Below are positions 1 through 7,843 of a stretch of DNA of 22,563 nt, piece after piece (position 1 is the stretch's first letter; each line of letters starts with the position of its first letter). The translations under genes and the position numbers were made by a program. The DNA lies in contig DATFWQ010000087.1 in assembly GCA_035259145.1 (NCBI GenBank), positions 1 to 22,563 on the forward strand. The letters are read 5' to 3'. The stretch comes from CF-161 sp035259145. Its GTDB lineage: Bacteria; Chloroflexota; Dormibacteria; Dormibacterales; Dormibacteraceae. The notes beneath the pieces were generated by a model. It made no database searches, was not told where the DNA came from, and saw only the letters and a program-made list of their open reading frames with translations.

Positions 1-444
1 GTTGACCTCGTCCACGTAGAGGATGTTGCGGTTGGCCTCGGCCAGGACCCCAGGCTCGAAGCGCTTGGAGCCCTCTTTGAGGGCCGCCTCCAGGTCGATG
101 GTCCCCACCACCCGGTCCTCGGAAGCGTTGATCGGCAGCTCTACGACCCGCATCCGCCTCCGCTCGCGAGGTAGCGGGCCATCACCCAGGAGCGTGCGCT
201 CCCGGCAGTCGACGCATAGCGCCTCGCGGTCGTCCGGATCGCACCCGAAGTGGCAACCCATGACCACGTCGTGCTCCGGGAGAAGGCGTGCCAGGGCACG
301 GACCGCAGTCGACTTCCCCGTACCGCGTTCGCCCCGGATCAGTACACCGCCGATGTATGGCTGCACCGCGTTAAGGCACAGGGCGAGCTTCATCCGCTCC
401 TGGCCCACGATCGCACTGAACGGAAACGTGTAGCGGACGGCCAT
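1..444 (-). CDS. Magnesium chelatase ChlI/BchI-type AAA+ ATPase (partial, C-terminus off the window)
   Basis: The first 148 residues of a minus-strand gene are visible; the rest lies left of the window. The N-terminus reads MAVRYTFPFSAIVGQERMK, the usual opening of ChlI/BchI-type chelatase ATPases. Walker A is GERGTGKST (residues 38-46). A four-cysteine insertion follows (C64, C68, C77, C80), and Walker B ILYVDEVN (141-148) sits at the edge. ChlI-type proteins are the ATP-driven motor that helps a large subunit insert Mg2+ or Co2+ into a tetrapyrrole. Many bacteria also carry ChlI/ChlD fusions linked to cobaltochelatase or of unknown role. Which metal this one serves cannot be told without the C-terminal half. 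The ATG at 444 has a GAGG about 6 nt upstream. It diverges from the gene at 541. Confidence 0.88.
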   Translation of the reverse strand, partial: MAVRYTFPFSAIVGQERMKLALCLNAVQPYIGGVLIRGERGTGKSTAVRALARLLPEHDVVMGCHFGCDPDDREALCVDCRERTLLGDGPLPRERRRMRVVELPINASEDRVVGTIDLEAALKEGSKRFEPGVLAEANRNILYVDEVN

Positions 445-528
445 GTCCCTCAAGTTTGACGGTCTTGGGGCCGCGGCGGCCGCTGCTGAGGGAGGCCGGC
501 TGAGCAGCCAACCGACGGGACGACTTGC

Positions 529-534
529 TACAGT
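529..534 (+). promoter_or_regulatory. Candidate -10 box for a leaderless transcript
   Basis: TACAGT fits TAnnnT and lies exactly -12 to -7 relative to the GTG at 541, if that G is +1. The gene has no clear Shine-Dalgarno. I see no convincing -35 hexamer 16-18 nt upstream, so this rests on the -10 alone. Confidence 0.3.
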
Positions 535-540
535 GGCCGG

Positions 541-1185
541 GTGCCCGAGGGAGGTTGGCCACTGCCGGGGCCGATTCCAAGTTCGTACTACTCGCGCGAG
601 GCGCTGCCGAGATCCAGCGGCCTTGCCCGAGCTCGGGACCGGCTGGCGTCGTGGGTGTCGTTGCGGGCGTCGTGGCTCGAACGCCTCCGCCTTCCACAAT
701 TCAGCCGGAGGCAGCGGTTGGTCGCGGCCGTGGCAGCTGCGGCGATCGTGCTGCTCGGGGCGGTGATCGGCCTGGCAACCCACGGATCACCATCGGCAGG
801 ACGTGCCACGGCGCTCGGCCCGAGGCACCCCCAGGCCGCCGACATAGCGCCGGCGCCGACGGTATATGCGCAGACACCGGTGCCGATCACGCCAACGCCA
901 AGCCCAACACGCGCCCCGACGGCGTTACCCGTGGTATTCATCAATGCGCCCCTGAGCACGGAACGCGGGGAACAGGTGACGGTTCGGGTTCGCACGACTG
1001 CTCATACCGCCTGCACTATCACGATCGGCTATCCGTCAGCGCCTGCGCTGAGCCCAGACGAGTCAGGCGCCGACGGGGTGGCGGCCTGGACCTGGCAGGT
1101 GAGAAAGAACGCTCCACGGGGGACCTGGCCGCTTGCGGTGACATGCGGCAGCAGCACCGCGTCATCCCAGATCACCATCGGCTAG
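541..1185 (+). CDS. Single-pass membrane protein with extracytoplasmic Ig-like domain
   Basis: This is a hypothetical protein of 214 aa whose architecture is readable. Residues 1-58 are a basic/aromatic cytoplasmic segment. Residues 60-79 are one hydrophobic membrane segment (VAAVAAAAIVLLGAVIGLA). Residues 84-130 are a Pro/Thr/Ala-rich linker. Residues 131-214 form a beta-rich domain with two cysteines (C158, C202) and a W-T-W core. That domain resembles Ig-like surface domains common in Chloroflexota and Firmicutes proteins (C-x-I-x(3)-Y, ADGVxxWxW, PxGTWPxxVxC), where the two Cys could form a disulfide. The membrane segment would place it outside the cell. The GTG start has no clear ribosome site. 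The stop is 4 nt before the next start, so the two genes are probably cotranscribed. Function unknown. Confidence 0.75.
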   Translation: MPEGGWPLPGPIPSSYYSREALPRSSGLARARDRLASWVSLRASWLERLRLPQFSRRQRLVAAVAAAAIVLLGAVIGLATHGSPSAGRATALGPRHPQAADIAPAPTVYAQTPVPITPTPSPTRAPTALPVVFINAPLSTERGEQVTVRVRTTAHTACTITIGYPSAPALSPDESGADGVAAWTWQVRKNAPRGTWPLAVTCGSSTASSQITIG

Positions 1186-1189
1186 GCCT

Positions 1190-2269
1190 GTGATCACCAC
1201 CCCAACCGACGTCGAGCGCTTCGCCCAGGTCGAAGTGCCGGGCGCGGGCCTGGTATCGATGGCGACGCTCGGACAGCTACGCACAACGCTGGGCAACCTG
1301 CGTGAGCAGGTTGCCCAAAGGCAGGTCGGGATCCGTGACGCCGACTCTCGAATCGAAGACACCCTGGCCGATCTCGGTGCCCTGCTCGTGCCCCGCCGCG
1401 CCTGGTGGACACCATCTGCCGACTTCCATCCCTGGCTGGAGGAGGCAGACCGGCTCGTGGCGAGGATCACTGAGCTCGACCAACAGATCGCTCCAGCTGA
1501 GCCAGGGCAGAGGGCCGCCGCCGTGGCCGCGATGCTCAGGTTCGCCGCCCGCATCGCGGGACGCGACCGCGCGCACGAGCGCACACGAGCCGCGGCGCGG
1601 CTCCGGCAGATTCTGGTCGAGATCGCCAGCTGGGCCATCACCACAGCGCCGGCTGTGGCGAAGGTACCGGACGCCGAGGCGCTGGTCGCGGGAATTTTCA
1701 CACTCCAGACGCAGGTGGGGGAGCTCCGCGCCGCCTGTGGAGCTGCCGAAGCGGAGCTGTCCGCCATCGCCGGCGAAGTCCACGCGCGAGACGAGGCCGC
1801 GCGCCAGATGGGTTTCGACGCGCTGCACCTGGCGGCCCATTTCCGTGCCTATGGACTTCCGGCGGTTGAGACGCCGGCTGCGCTAGCGCCGGGTGAAGTC
1901 GCCCACCTGTGCGTCGGAGCAGGGCTGTCACGAGGTGCGGCGGGTGTGCGCCTACCTGGCGTCACGCCGGCGGTCGCGCACACCGGCGCAAGATTCTGGT
2001 TGGGCACGCTCCGAAGCGGTCCGATGCCGCCCCTAGCCCCATTCGACAGTGGCTCGTTGACAGTGTCGAACCGATTCCTCCACTTCACCGGAGGGTCCGA
2101 GGCGTTCGCCACGCCGCTCGACAACCTGGTCGAGGTCGACGTCTATGCCGACGCCGTCGGGGTTGTCGCTCTCGGCCGTGAAAGCATGGATTTCTACCGC
2201 GTGGCTGCGCCGCGACAGGTTGCCTTCTACATGAACTGGGCGCAAGAAGCGCGCTCACAGCTCGCCTAG
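1190..2269 (+). CDS. Coiled-coil protein with C-terminal PH-like domain
   Basis: This 359 aa protein has no signal peptide or membrane segment. Residues about 26-60 and 84-210 are Ala/Glu/Arg-rich helical stretches likely to form coiled coils. The C-terminal part, residues about 233-355, has the pattern of a bacterial PH/GRAM-like fold. It contains LAPGEVAHL, then a strand-rich segment, then GSLTVSNRFLHFTGG (288-302), then alternating hydrophobic strands ending in a helix (VAFYMNWAQEAR). Such domains occur in cytoplasmic proteins that bind partners or membranes; I know no catalytic motif here. The GTG start is 4 nt after the preceding stop, so it is probably translationally coupled to the membrane Ig-like protein and may act with it. 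Exact role unknown. Confidence 0.75.
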   Translation: MITTPTDVERFAQVEVPGAGLVSMATLGQLRTTLGNLREQVAQRQVGIRDADSRIEDTLADLGALLVPRRAWWTPSADFHPWLEEADRLVARITELDQQIAPAEPGQRAAAVAAMLRFAARIAGRDRAHERTRAAARLRQILVEIASWAITTAPAVAKVPDAEALVAGIFTLQTQVGELRAACGAAEAELSAIAGEVHARDEAARQMGFDALHLAAHFRAYGLPAVETPAALAPGEVAHLCVGAGLSRGAAGVRLPGVTPAVAHTGARFWLGTLRSGPMPPLAPFDSGSLTVSNRFLHFTGGSEAFATPLDNLVEVDVYADAVGVVALGRESMDFYRVAAPRQVAFYMNWAQEARSQLA

Positions 2270-2310
2270 AGGTGGCTGCTGCAGTCCGCTAGTCCGCTCA
2301 CCTCTTGCTG

Positions 2311-3273
2311 ATGGATGCCATCACCAACCGACAGCTGGATGAAGCCTGGCAGTGCGTGAGCCCGCACGTTCGGCGCACGCCAATCCTCACCTCGCGGCTT
2401 CTGGACGAGGAGACCGGCTTTCGAGTCGCGCTGAAGGCCGAGATGTTCCAGCGGACCGGCGCCTACAAGATCCGTGGCGCGCTCAACAAGCTGCGGGTGC
2501 TCAGCCCGGAGCAGAAGCAGCGCGGTGTCATCTGCTCGTCGGCCGGCAACCACGCCCAGGGCGTCGCCCTGGCCGCGGCACTCAGCGGCGTTCGCGCGGT
2601 CGTGGTCATGGCCGAGAATGCGACCCCATCCAAGATCGCCGCGACCCAGGCCTATGGAGCCCAGGTGATTCTGCACGGGACGATCTGGGATGACGCCAAC
2701 GAGGAAGCCCTTCGGATAGTGGCCGAGCAGGGCCTGGCATACGTCCATCCCTTCGACGACCAGGACCTCATCGCCGGTCAGGCCACGCTCGGGCGGGAGA
2801 TCGTCGAGCAGCTGCGTGATGTCGAGGTCGTCCTGGTTCCGATCGGCGGCGGCGGCCTCATCTCAGGCGTCGCGCAGGCGGTAAAGCGCATCTCCCCTCG
2901 TGCTCGTGTTGTCGGCGTGGAGTCGTCGGGCGCGCCAGGCATGCGCGAGTCCGTCAGAGCGGGCCGCGTGGTGACGCTCGACGCGGTCGACTGCGTGATC
3001 GACGGCCTGCGGGTGCGCCGTGTTGGTGAACTCACTCGTGAGATGGTCGCGCGCTGGGTCGATGACATCGTCACCGTCCCCGACGCAGACATCTTCGAGT
3101 CGGTCGTGTGGCTGATGAGCCGGCAGAAGCTGGTGGCGGAGGGCGCTGCGGCGGCGACGGTGGCGGCCCTGCGCTCCGGGTTGGTCAAGGCAGCGCCTGG
3201 TGCCCGCGTCGTGTGTCTGCTGAGCGGTGGGAACCTCAATCTCGATCAGCTCGCTGGACTGATCTGGAACTGA
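2311..3273 (+). CDS. Threonine dehydratase (threonine ammonia-lyase), short form without ACT domain
   Basis: This is a PLP fold-type II enzyme that deaminates L-threonine (often also L-serine) to 2-oxobutanoate and ammonia. The Schiff-base lysine lies in TGAYKIRGA, the substrate-binding loop is SSAGNHAQG, the phosphate-binding glycine loop is GGGGLISG, and SGGN is near the C-terminus. All are in the usual order (about residues 49-57, 77-85, 179-186 and 305-308 from this start). At 320 aa it lacks the C-terminal ACT regulatory domain, like TdcB-type or catabolic enzymes and serine racemases, so isoleucine feedback is not expected. Serine/threonine dehydratase or racemase activity cannot be separated by sequence reading alone. 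I chose the ATG at 2311; a TTG at 2305 is in frame. No strong ribosome site is seen. Confidence 0.9.
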   Translation: MDAITNRQLDEAWQCVSPHVRRTPILTSRLLDEETGFRVALKAEMFQRTGAYKIRGALNKLRVLSPEQKQRGVICSSAGNHAQGVALAAALSGVRAVVVMAENATPSKIAATQAYGAQVILHGTIWDDANEEALRIVAEQGLAYVHPFDDQDLIAGQATLGREIVEQLRDVEVVLVPIGGGGLISGVAQAVKRISPRARVVGVESSGAPGMRESVRAGRVVTLDAVDCVIDGLRVRRVGELTREMVARWVDDIVTVPDADIFESVVWLMSRQKLVAEGAAAATVAALRSGLVKAAPGARVVCLLSGGNLNLDQLAGLIWN

Positions 3274-3279
3274 AATGGC

Positions 3280-3293
3280 CGGGCGCAAGCCCG
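3280..3293. terminator. Hairpin between convergent threonine dehydratase and smc genes
   Basis: CGGGC-GCAA-GCCCG is a perfect 5 bp GC stem with a GNRA-type tetraloop on the plus strand. It sits in the 24 nt between the two convergent stop codons and could end transcription from both sides. No clear U-tract follows on the plus strand; on the minus strand a short ATTTC follows. Not a classical intrinsic terminator. Confidence 0.4.
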
Positions 3294-3297
3294 AGCT

Positions 3298-6200
3298 TCA
3301 AGCTGACTGTGCTGCCTCTGACTTGCCCTTCGCCTGGAGGTCCTCCAGGCGCACGGATACCAGGTGGGACGAGCCACTCTCGTCCAGATGCACGCCGTAC
3401 AGGGCCGAGCAGCTGGCCATGGTGAGGTAATTGTGGGTGATGATCATGAATTGCCGGTCCCTGCCCAGCCGCTCCAGAACCGCGCCATACCGGACCACGT
3501 TGGCGTCGTCCAGAGCCGCATCCACTTCGTCGAGGATGGTGAATGGCGCAGGATTGATCTCCTGCAGGCCCACCACGAGCGCCAGTGCCGTCAGCGCCCG
3601 TTCACCAGAGCTCAGAAGCGAGATGTTCTGCATACGCTTTCTCGGCGGCTGGACGAGGATCTCGACCCCGCTCCTCGGTCCTTCGACCCCGTCCGCGTGC
3701 CGCAGCGTCGCCTTGCCACCTGCCGTCAGCTCTGAGAAAAACTCCTGGAAGTTTGCGGCCACAGCCCCAAAAACCGCCTCGTAGCGGGTCTCCTCCTCCT
3801 CGCGCAGCTGTTTTATCAGCGTCTCCAGGTCCGAGCGCGCCCCGATGATGTCGTCAAGCTGGGCAATCAGCGTCTGGTAGCGGGCCTCGATTTCCGCGCA
3901 TTCAGCCTCAGCCAGCTCGTTCACCGGCCCGATCTCGTTCAGCCGGCGCTCCAGCTGGCGCATCTCGCGCTCCCGGGCTTTGCCTCCCGGCACCTCCTCG
4001 GGGGCCAGGCCGGCAGGCATCCGTTCTCGCAGCTCGTCCATCCTGGCTAGAGCCAGCTCGGTCTCACGCTTGTGAAGCCCGACGCCGCCCTCCAGGGTCG
4101 AGATCTTCAGCCGGGCGTCGACGCGCGTCTCGTCAGCGCTGACCAATCGCCTGGCCGCCTCGGCCAGCTCGGCTTCCTCATCGGGGGAGTCTGCCTCGGC
4201 CTGCTCTAGATTGGCCTGGGCGACCGCCACCCGATCCCGCAGCGCCGGCAGAGCGGACGCCACCTCGCCCCCCCGCCGCTCAGCCTGGGCGGCACGCTTG
4301 AGCTGCGTCTCGCGGCTCCGCTCCAGCGACGCAATGTCGTCATTCACCGACCTGAGCTGGCGCACCAGGTCCTGCACGCGGTCCCTCCAGTGTGCGCGGT
4401 CGAGCTCCAGCCGGTGCACCTCAGCGCGATGCTCGGCGAGCAGTTTGTCGTGCTCGTCGAGCGCCCGTCGCTGCTCGGCGGCGGCGGCCTCCGCCTCGAG
4501 CGCCGCCCGCTCAAGGTCGGGCAGTCGCGCCGACTCAGCTGCTTCCGCTTCGCGACTGGCGGCAACCTGGGCGGCCACTTCGTCGAGGCGCTGGCGCTGC
4601 CCGGCGGCCGCGCGCAGATCGCGCAGCCGGGCTTCGGCAGCGCGGCTCCGCTCGGTTCGGGTGCGTGCCTGCGCCGCGACCGGCTCCACCTCCCCGACCT
4701 CGTCCATCAGCCTTCGGCGGCGAGCGGACAGCGCCACCCTGGGATCGCTGCCGCTCCTTATCAGCCCGGGCTCTCGGTAGAGCCCCTCCCGGCTGACCTC
4801 ACGTCCCACCACGATCCCCCCCAGCAAGCGGCGCGCCACCGCCTCGAAGCCGGGCTCGCACCGGACGTGTTCGAAAAGGGAACCGGGCTCGACGTCGGTA
4901 TCAGCGGTCGGGTACAGCACGGTCGCCTGCTCCTCGGTGGCCGTGGCGGCCGCCTGCGCGGCATCTTCGTCGGGCGCCGCCCACGCGTCCACAAGTGGGC
5001 CAAGCACCGCCGAAAGGGCCGCCTCGAAGCCATGCCCGGCGAGTATCACGTCACCGACACGCTTCAGCCGGTGTCCCGTCGGCTGGGGCCACAGCGACTG
5101 GAGACCTTCCAGCTCCGCCGAACACCGCGCCAGCCGAGCTTCAGCCTCGGTCGCCTCACGAGCCACGGCCCCCGCTGCGGCGGCAGCGGCCTCGGCCTCC
5201 GGCAGCTCCGCCTCCGCGGGAGCCACCTGGCGGTTCAGCCGGTTGAGCGATTCCTCCTGGAAGCGCAGCCGCCCCCGGACCGAAGCCAGACTGGCCTCAG
5301 CGCCAACAACCAGCTTGCGCGCTCGATCGGCCTCCCCAGCCGCCTCACGCGCCTTCTCGGCGTCGCCGGCCGGAGGAGGAGGCGGCGGGCCGGCGATGCC
5401 CGCCTGCTGCACCTCGGCCTCGGCCAGCTCTGCCGCCAGCTGGTCGCGGAGCTGGGTGGTGGACGAAAGACGGGAGGTCAGATCGGCCTGCTCGACTCGA
5501 GCCACCTCGACCAGCGCGGCCTGGCTGCGGACGCGCTCCTCGGCCAGCACCAGCTCATGCTCAGCCTGTGACGCCTCGAGTCGGCGTGTCCCCACCGTCT
5601 GCTGGCGCCAGAGCCGCCGGTCCTGCGCCGCCTGCAGCTCCAGGCGGCAGTGGTTGTACTCGTTCTCGGCGCCTTCCGCCGCAACGCGCGCGTCGGCAAG
5701 GCGCTTCTCAAGCGCCATCAGCTGGCTCGTCGCCCGTCTGTGGGCCTCCCTGGCTTCCCGCCACTCCTCCCAGGCGATGCTGCCCCGCAGCAGCTCCAGC
5801 CGCTTGCGGGCCTGGTCGGCCTCACGGGCAACCTCCGCCTGAGCGCGCAACGCCTCCAGCCGGGGTTCGATCTCGACGCGAAGGTCTTCGAGGCGGACCA
5901 GGTTGGAGGCCAGCTCTTCCAGCTTCACCGCTGCCTCGGCACGCTTCGCCTTGACACCGCGCACCTGCGCGGCTTCCTCGATGAGGCGCCGGCGCTCGTC
6001 GGGTGTGCAGGTGATGATGTTGTCCACGTCGCGCTGATCGACGATTGCGTAGGAGTCGGTGGTGAGACCGGTCGATGCCAGCACATCCATGAGATCGTGG
6101 CGACGGACCCGGCTGCCGTTCAGGAAGTAGTCGCTGGCGCCCGTCCGGTCCACGCGCCGGCGAATGGCGACCTCGTGGTAGTCGACGGGCAGACGGCGAT

Positions 6201-6462
6201 CCGAGTTGTCGATGACGACGGTGACCTCGGCCTCGCCGGCACGCGGTCGCCGCTGGCCGCCGGAATAGATGACCTCCTCCATCTTGCGCCCTCGTACTTC
6301 CCTGGCATTCCGCTCGCCAAGCACCCATTTGAAGGCGTCCACGACGTTGCTTTTGCCCGAGCCGTTAGGGCCGACGATGGCCGTCACGCCGGTTTCAAAC
6401 GTGATCTCAGTCGTGCGGGCGAAGGTCTTGAATCCCGCTAGACGGATGGAGCGAAGTCGCAC
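3298..6462 (-). CDS. smc: Chromosome segregation protein SMC
   Basis: SMC is the long coiled-coil ATPase that dimerises through its hinge and, with ScpA/ScpB, organises and segregates the chromosome. The N-terminal head has Walker A GPNGSGKSN (31-39). Coiled coil runs from about 165 to 450. A globular hinge spans about 462-583, and a second coil reaches about 900. The C-terminal head has the ABC signature LSSGE (950-954) and Walker B FTILDEVDA (974-982). At 1054 aa it is shorter than the roughly 1150-1200 aa usual for bacterial SMC, so the arms are short. Six prolines in a row (359-364) break the first arm. The Q-loop reads AIVDQRDVD where IGQGxxD is usual. The start is GTG with no strong ribosome site; a TAACCT box lies 9 nt upstream. 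It is last in the rnc-smc order, and no ftsY follows. Confidence 0.95.
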   Translation of the reverse strand: MRLRSIRLAGFKTFARTTEITFETGVTAIVGPNGSGKSNVVDAFKWVLGERNAREVRGRKMEEVIYSGGQRRPRAGEAEVTVVIDNSDRRLPVDYHEVAIRRRVDRTGASDYFLNGSRVRRHDLMDVLASTGLTTDSYAIVDQRDVDNIITCTPDERRRLIEEAAQVRGVKAKRAEAAVKLEELASNLVRLEDLRVEIEPRLEALRAQAEVAREADQARKRLELLRGSIAWEEWREAREAHRRATSQLMALEKRLADARVAAEGAENEYNHCRLELQAAQDRRLWRQQTVGTRRLEASQAEHELVLAEERVRSQAALVEVARVEQADLTSRLSSTTQLRDQLAAELAEAEVQQAGIAGPPPPPPAGDAEKAREAAGEADRARKLVVGAEASLASVRGRLRFQEESLNRLNRQVAPAEAELPEAEAAAAAAGAVAREATEAEARLARCSAELEGLQSLWPQPTGHRLKRVGDVILAGHGFEAALSAVLGPLVDAWAAPDEDAAQAAATATEEQATVLYPTADTDVEPGSLFEHVRCEPGFEAVARRLLGGIVVGREVSREGLYREPGLIRSGSDPRVALSARRRRLMDEVGEVEPVAAQARTRTERSRAAEARLRDLRAAAGQRQRLDEVAAQVAASREAEAAESARLPDLERAALEAEAAAAEQRRALDEHDKLLAEHRAEVHRLELDRAHWRDRVQDLVRQLRSVNDDIASLERSRETQLKRAAQAERRGGEVASALPALRDRVAVAQANLEQAEADSPDEEAELAEAARRLVSADETRVDARLKISTLEGGVGLHKRETELALARMDELRERMPAGLAPEEVPGGKAREREMRQLERRLNEIGPVNELAEAECAEIEARYQTLIAQLDDIIGARSDLETLIKQLREEEETRYEAVFGAVAANFQEFFSELTAGGKATLRHADGVEGPRSGVEILVQPPRKRMQNISLLSSGERALTALALVVGLQEINPAPFTILDEVDAALDDANVVRYGAVLERLGRDRQFMIITHNYLTMASCSALYGVHLDESGSSHLVSVRLEDLQAKGKSEAAQSA

Positions 6463-6525
6463 CTGAGAGGCAGGTTAGCAGCGGGCGACGCCGTTGGCAG
6501 GATTGGGTGGCTTCGAGAGACGCGG

Positions 6526-7578
6526 TCAGAACCCGGGAGGCGGCGCTTCGACGAGCTCGCGGTCGATCGTGCCAGTCGATCCCTCTCCCGGTTGATCGAC
6601 GGTAGGCCGGGAGCGGCGTGAACGGCGCCGCGGCTTCGCCTCCCGCTCTGGCCCAGGCTCTGCGCCGGTGCCCTGGGCCAGGGCGACCGCCTTGTTCAGC
6701 GCCGTCGAGTCGACATCCAACCCAGCCTGGGGCGTGACGAAAACCTCAGCTGACTCCGCCGGCTCCCGCGCCGGCCGCGGACGCTTCCGGGCTCCCCCCT
6801 TCTGGCTGGCTGCACGTCGTTCGAACTCGCTCAGCGCACTGCGCGCCGCCTCCTGCTCTGCCGCCTGCTTGGTGGACCCATGTCCCGTCCCGAGGGGATC
6901 GGCGCCGCCGTAGACGACAGCCGTGTATTCGCGCTGCCGGCCACCTCGGGCACCGGCGCTGTCGTAGTAGGGTGTCAGGCCGTAACGCTCCTGGACGATC
7001 TGCTGCAAGCGGCCCTTGAAGTTCTCGTCCTGGATCGGTTCCGGCAGCGAACGGAAGCGGTCGAGGTAGTAGTGGTAGGCCGCATCGTAGCCGGCGTCGA
7101 GGAAGATCGCGCCAAGCACCGCCTCGAAGGCGTTGGCCAGCAGCGACTTGAGTCCCCGGCCACCGCCTCGGGCGATCCCTTTGCCAAGGAACAGGTAGTC
7201 ACCCAGGCCGAGCTCCTCGGCGAGCGCCGCCAGAGTGTTCGTGTTGACCATGGCGGACCGCAGCTGGGTCATCTCGCCTTCCTTGGACTCTGGCCGGAGC
7301 TTGTAGAGGTACTCCGCGGTGATGAGCTGCAGCACAGCGTCACCCAGGTACTCGAGGCGCTCATTGTCTCGAGGTGAAACTTGCGGGCTCTCGTTGGCAA
7401 ACGAGCTGTGAGTCAGTGCCTCACGCAGCAGGGCGGCGTCGCGAAATGCGACGCCGATTTTTTCTTCGAGCTCCTCCAGGGGACCGGTTGGCACCAGCGG
7501 ATCGATGACAGCACGGCGGCCTCGACCGCCCGTCCGGGTTTTGCCTATGTGGCGGACTTCTCCTGTATGTACTCCCAT
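6526..7578 (-). CDS. rnc: Ribonuclease III
   Basis: RNase III cleaves double-stranded RNA, including rRNA precursors. The endonuclease domain spans about 34-180 and contains the signature NERLEYLGD (72-80), with E73, E76 and D80 at metal/catalytic positions. The second acidic site is LLANAFEAVLGAIFLD, with E152 conserved and Asn149 where E. coli has Asp114; Asn here is, to my knowledge, seen in other phyla. The double-stranded RNA-binding domain spans about 186-255 (NFKGRLQQIVQERYG ... GSTKQAAEQEAA). The family is usually about 220-250 aa; here about 95 extra residues form a Lys/Arg/Pro-rich, probably disordered tail. The ATG at 7578 overlaps acpP by 34 nt, suggesting coupled translation; GTG 7494 is an alternative start. 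It lies 63 nt upstream of smc. Confidence 0.95.
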   Translation of the reverse strand: MGVHTGEVRHIGKTRTGGRGRRAVIDPLVPTGPLEELEEKIGVAFRDAALLREALTHSSFANESPQVSPRDNERLEYLGDAVLQLITAEYLYKLRPESKEGEMTQLRSAMVNTNTLAALAEELGLGDYLFLGKGIARGGGRGLKSLLANAFEAVLGAIFLDAGYDAAYHYYLDRFRSLPEPIQDENFKGRLQQIVQERYGLTPYYDSAGARGGRQREYTAVVYGGADPLGTGHGSTKQAAEQEAARSALSEFERRAASQKGGARKRPRPAREPAESAEVFVTPQAGLDVDSTALNKAVALAQGTGAEPGPEREAKPRRRSRRSRPTVDQPGEGSTGTIDRELVEAPPPGF

Positions 7579-7793
7579 GCCTGACCGACGGTCGTGATGT
7601 TCTCCGCGTCCTCGTCCGGGATCTCGAGCCCCGTGTTCTCCTCGAACGCGTAGATCAATTCGACCAGGTCCAGTGAATCAGCGTTGAGATCCTCCTGGAA
7701 CGAGGCATCCATTGTCACCTGCTCGGGTTCGCACCCAAGGCGCTCCACGATGATGTTCTTGAACTCTTCGAAGCTGATCTTCTGGCTGTCCAA
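7545..7793 (-). CDS. acpP: Acyl carrier protein
   Basis: ACP carries growing acyl chains on a 4'-phosphopantetheine arm in type II fatty acid synthesis. The 82 aa product is acidic and helical, with the attachment motif ADSLDLVEL and the modified serine at S40. The open frame runs up to a GTG at 7847 that overlaps fabD. I chose the TTG at 7793 because GGAGG lies 7 nt upstream and because it gives the standard ACP length, starting MDSQKISFEEF. The extra 18 residues of the long form look like translated leader. Neighbours fabD upstream and rnc downstream are the classical setting. coaD, which makes the CoA precursor of the arm, lies in the next operon. Confidence 0.93.
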   Translation of the reverse strand: MDSQKISFEEFKNIIVERLGCEPEQVTMDASFQEDLNADSLDLVELIYAFEENTGLEIPDEDAENITTVGQAWEYIQEKSAT

Positions 7794-7796
7794 ATA

Positions 7797-7805
7797 CCTT
7801 CCTCC
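7797..7805 (-). promoter_or_regulatory. Ribosome binding site of acpP
   Basis: GGAGGAAGG on the minus strand, with the GGAGG core 7 nt from the TTG at 7793. It decides the acpP start in favour of the short, family-length form. Confidence 0.75.
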
Positions 7806-7843
7806 AGAAGGGTGGGCCGCAATAGCGGCGATTACTGTAGCAG

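Noticed and set aside
525..1193. Alternative plus-strand frame (222 codons) overlapping the Ig-like gene
   Set aside because: The frame from 541 gives a membrane segment and an ordered Ig-like domain; this frame gives low-complexity Arg/Gly-rich sequence.
4390..5571. Long plus-strand open frame (393 codons) opposite smc
   Set aside because: It lies wholly antisense to smc, has low-complexity composition from GC-rich codon shadows, and shows no family motif.
7110..7140. Asn149 in RNase III instead of Asp (E. coli Asp114) as a sign of inactivation
   Set aside because: Asn at this position is, to my knowledge, found in other bacterial RNase III, and the essential Glu152 and first-site acids are present.
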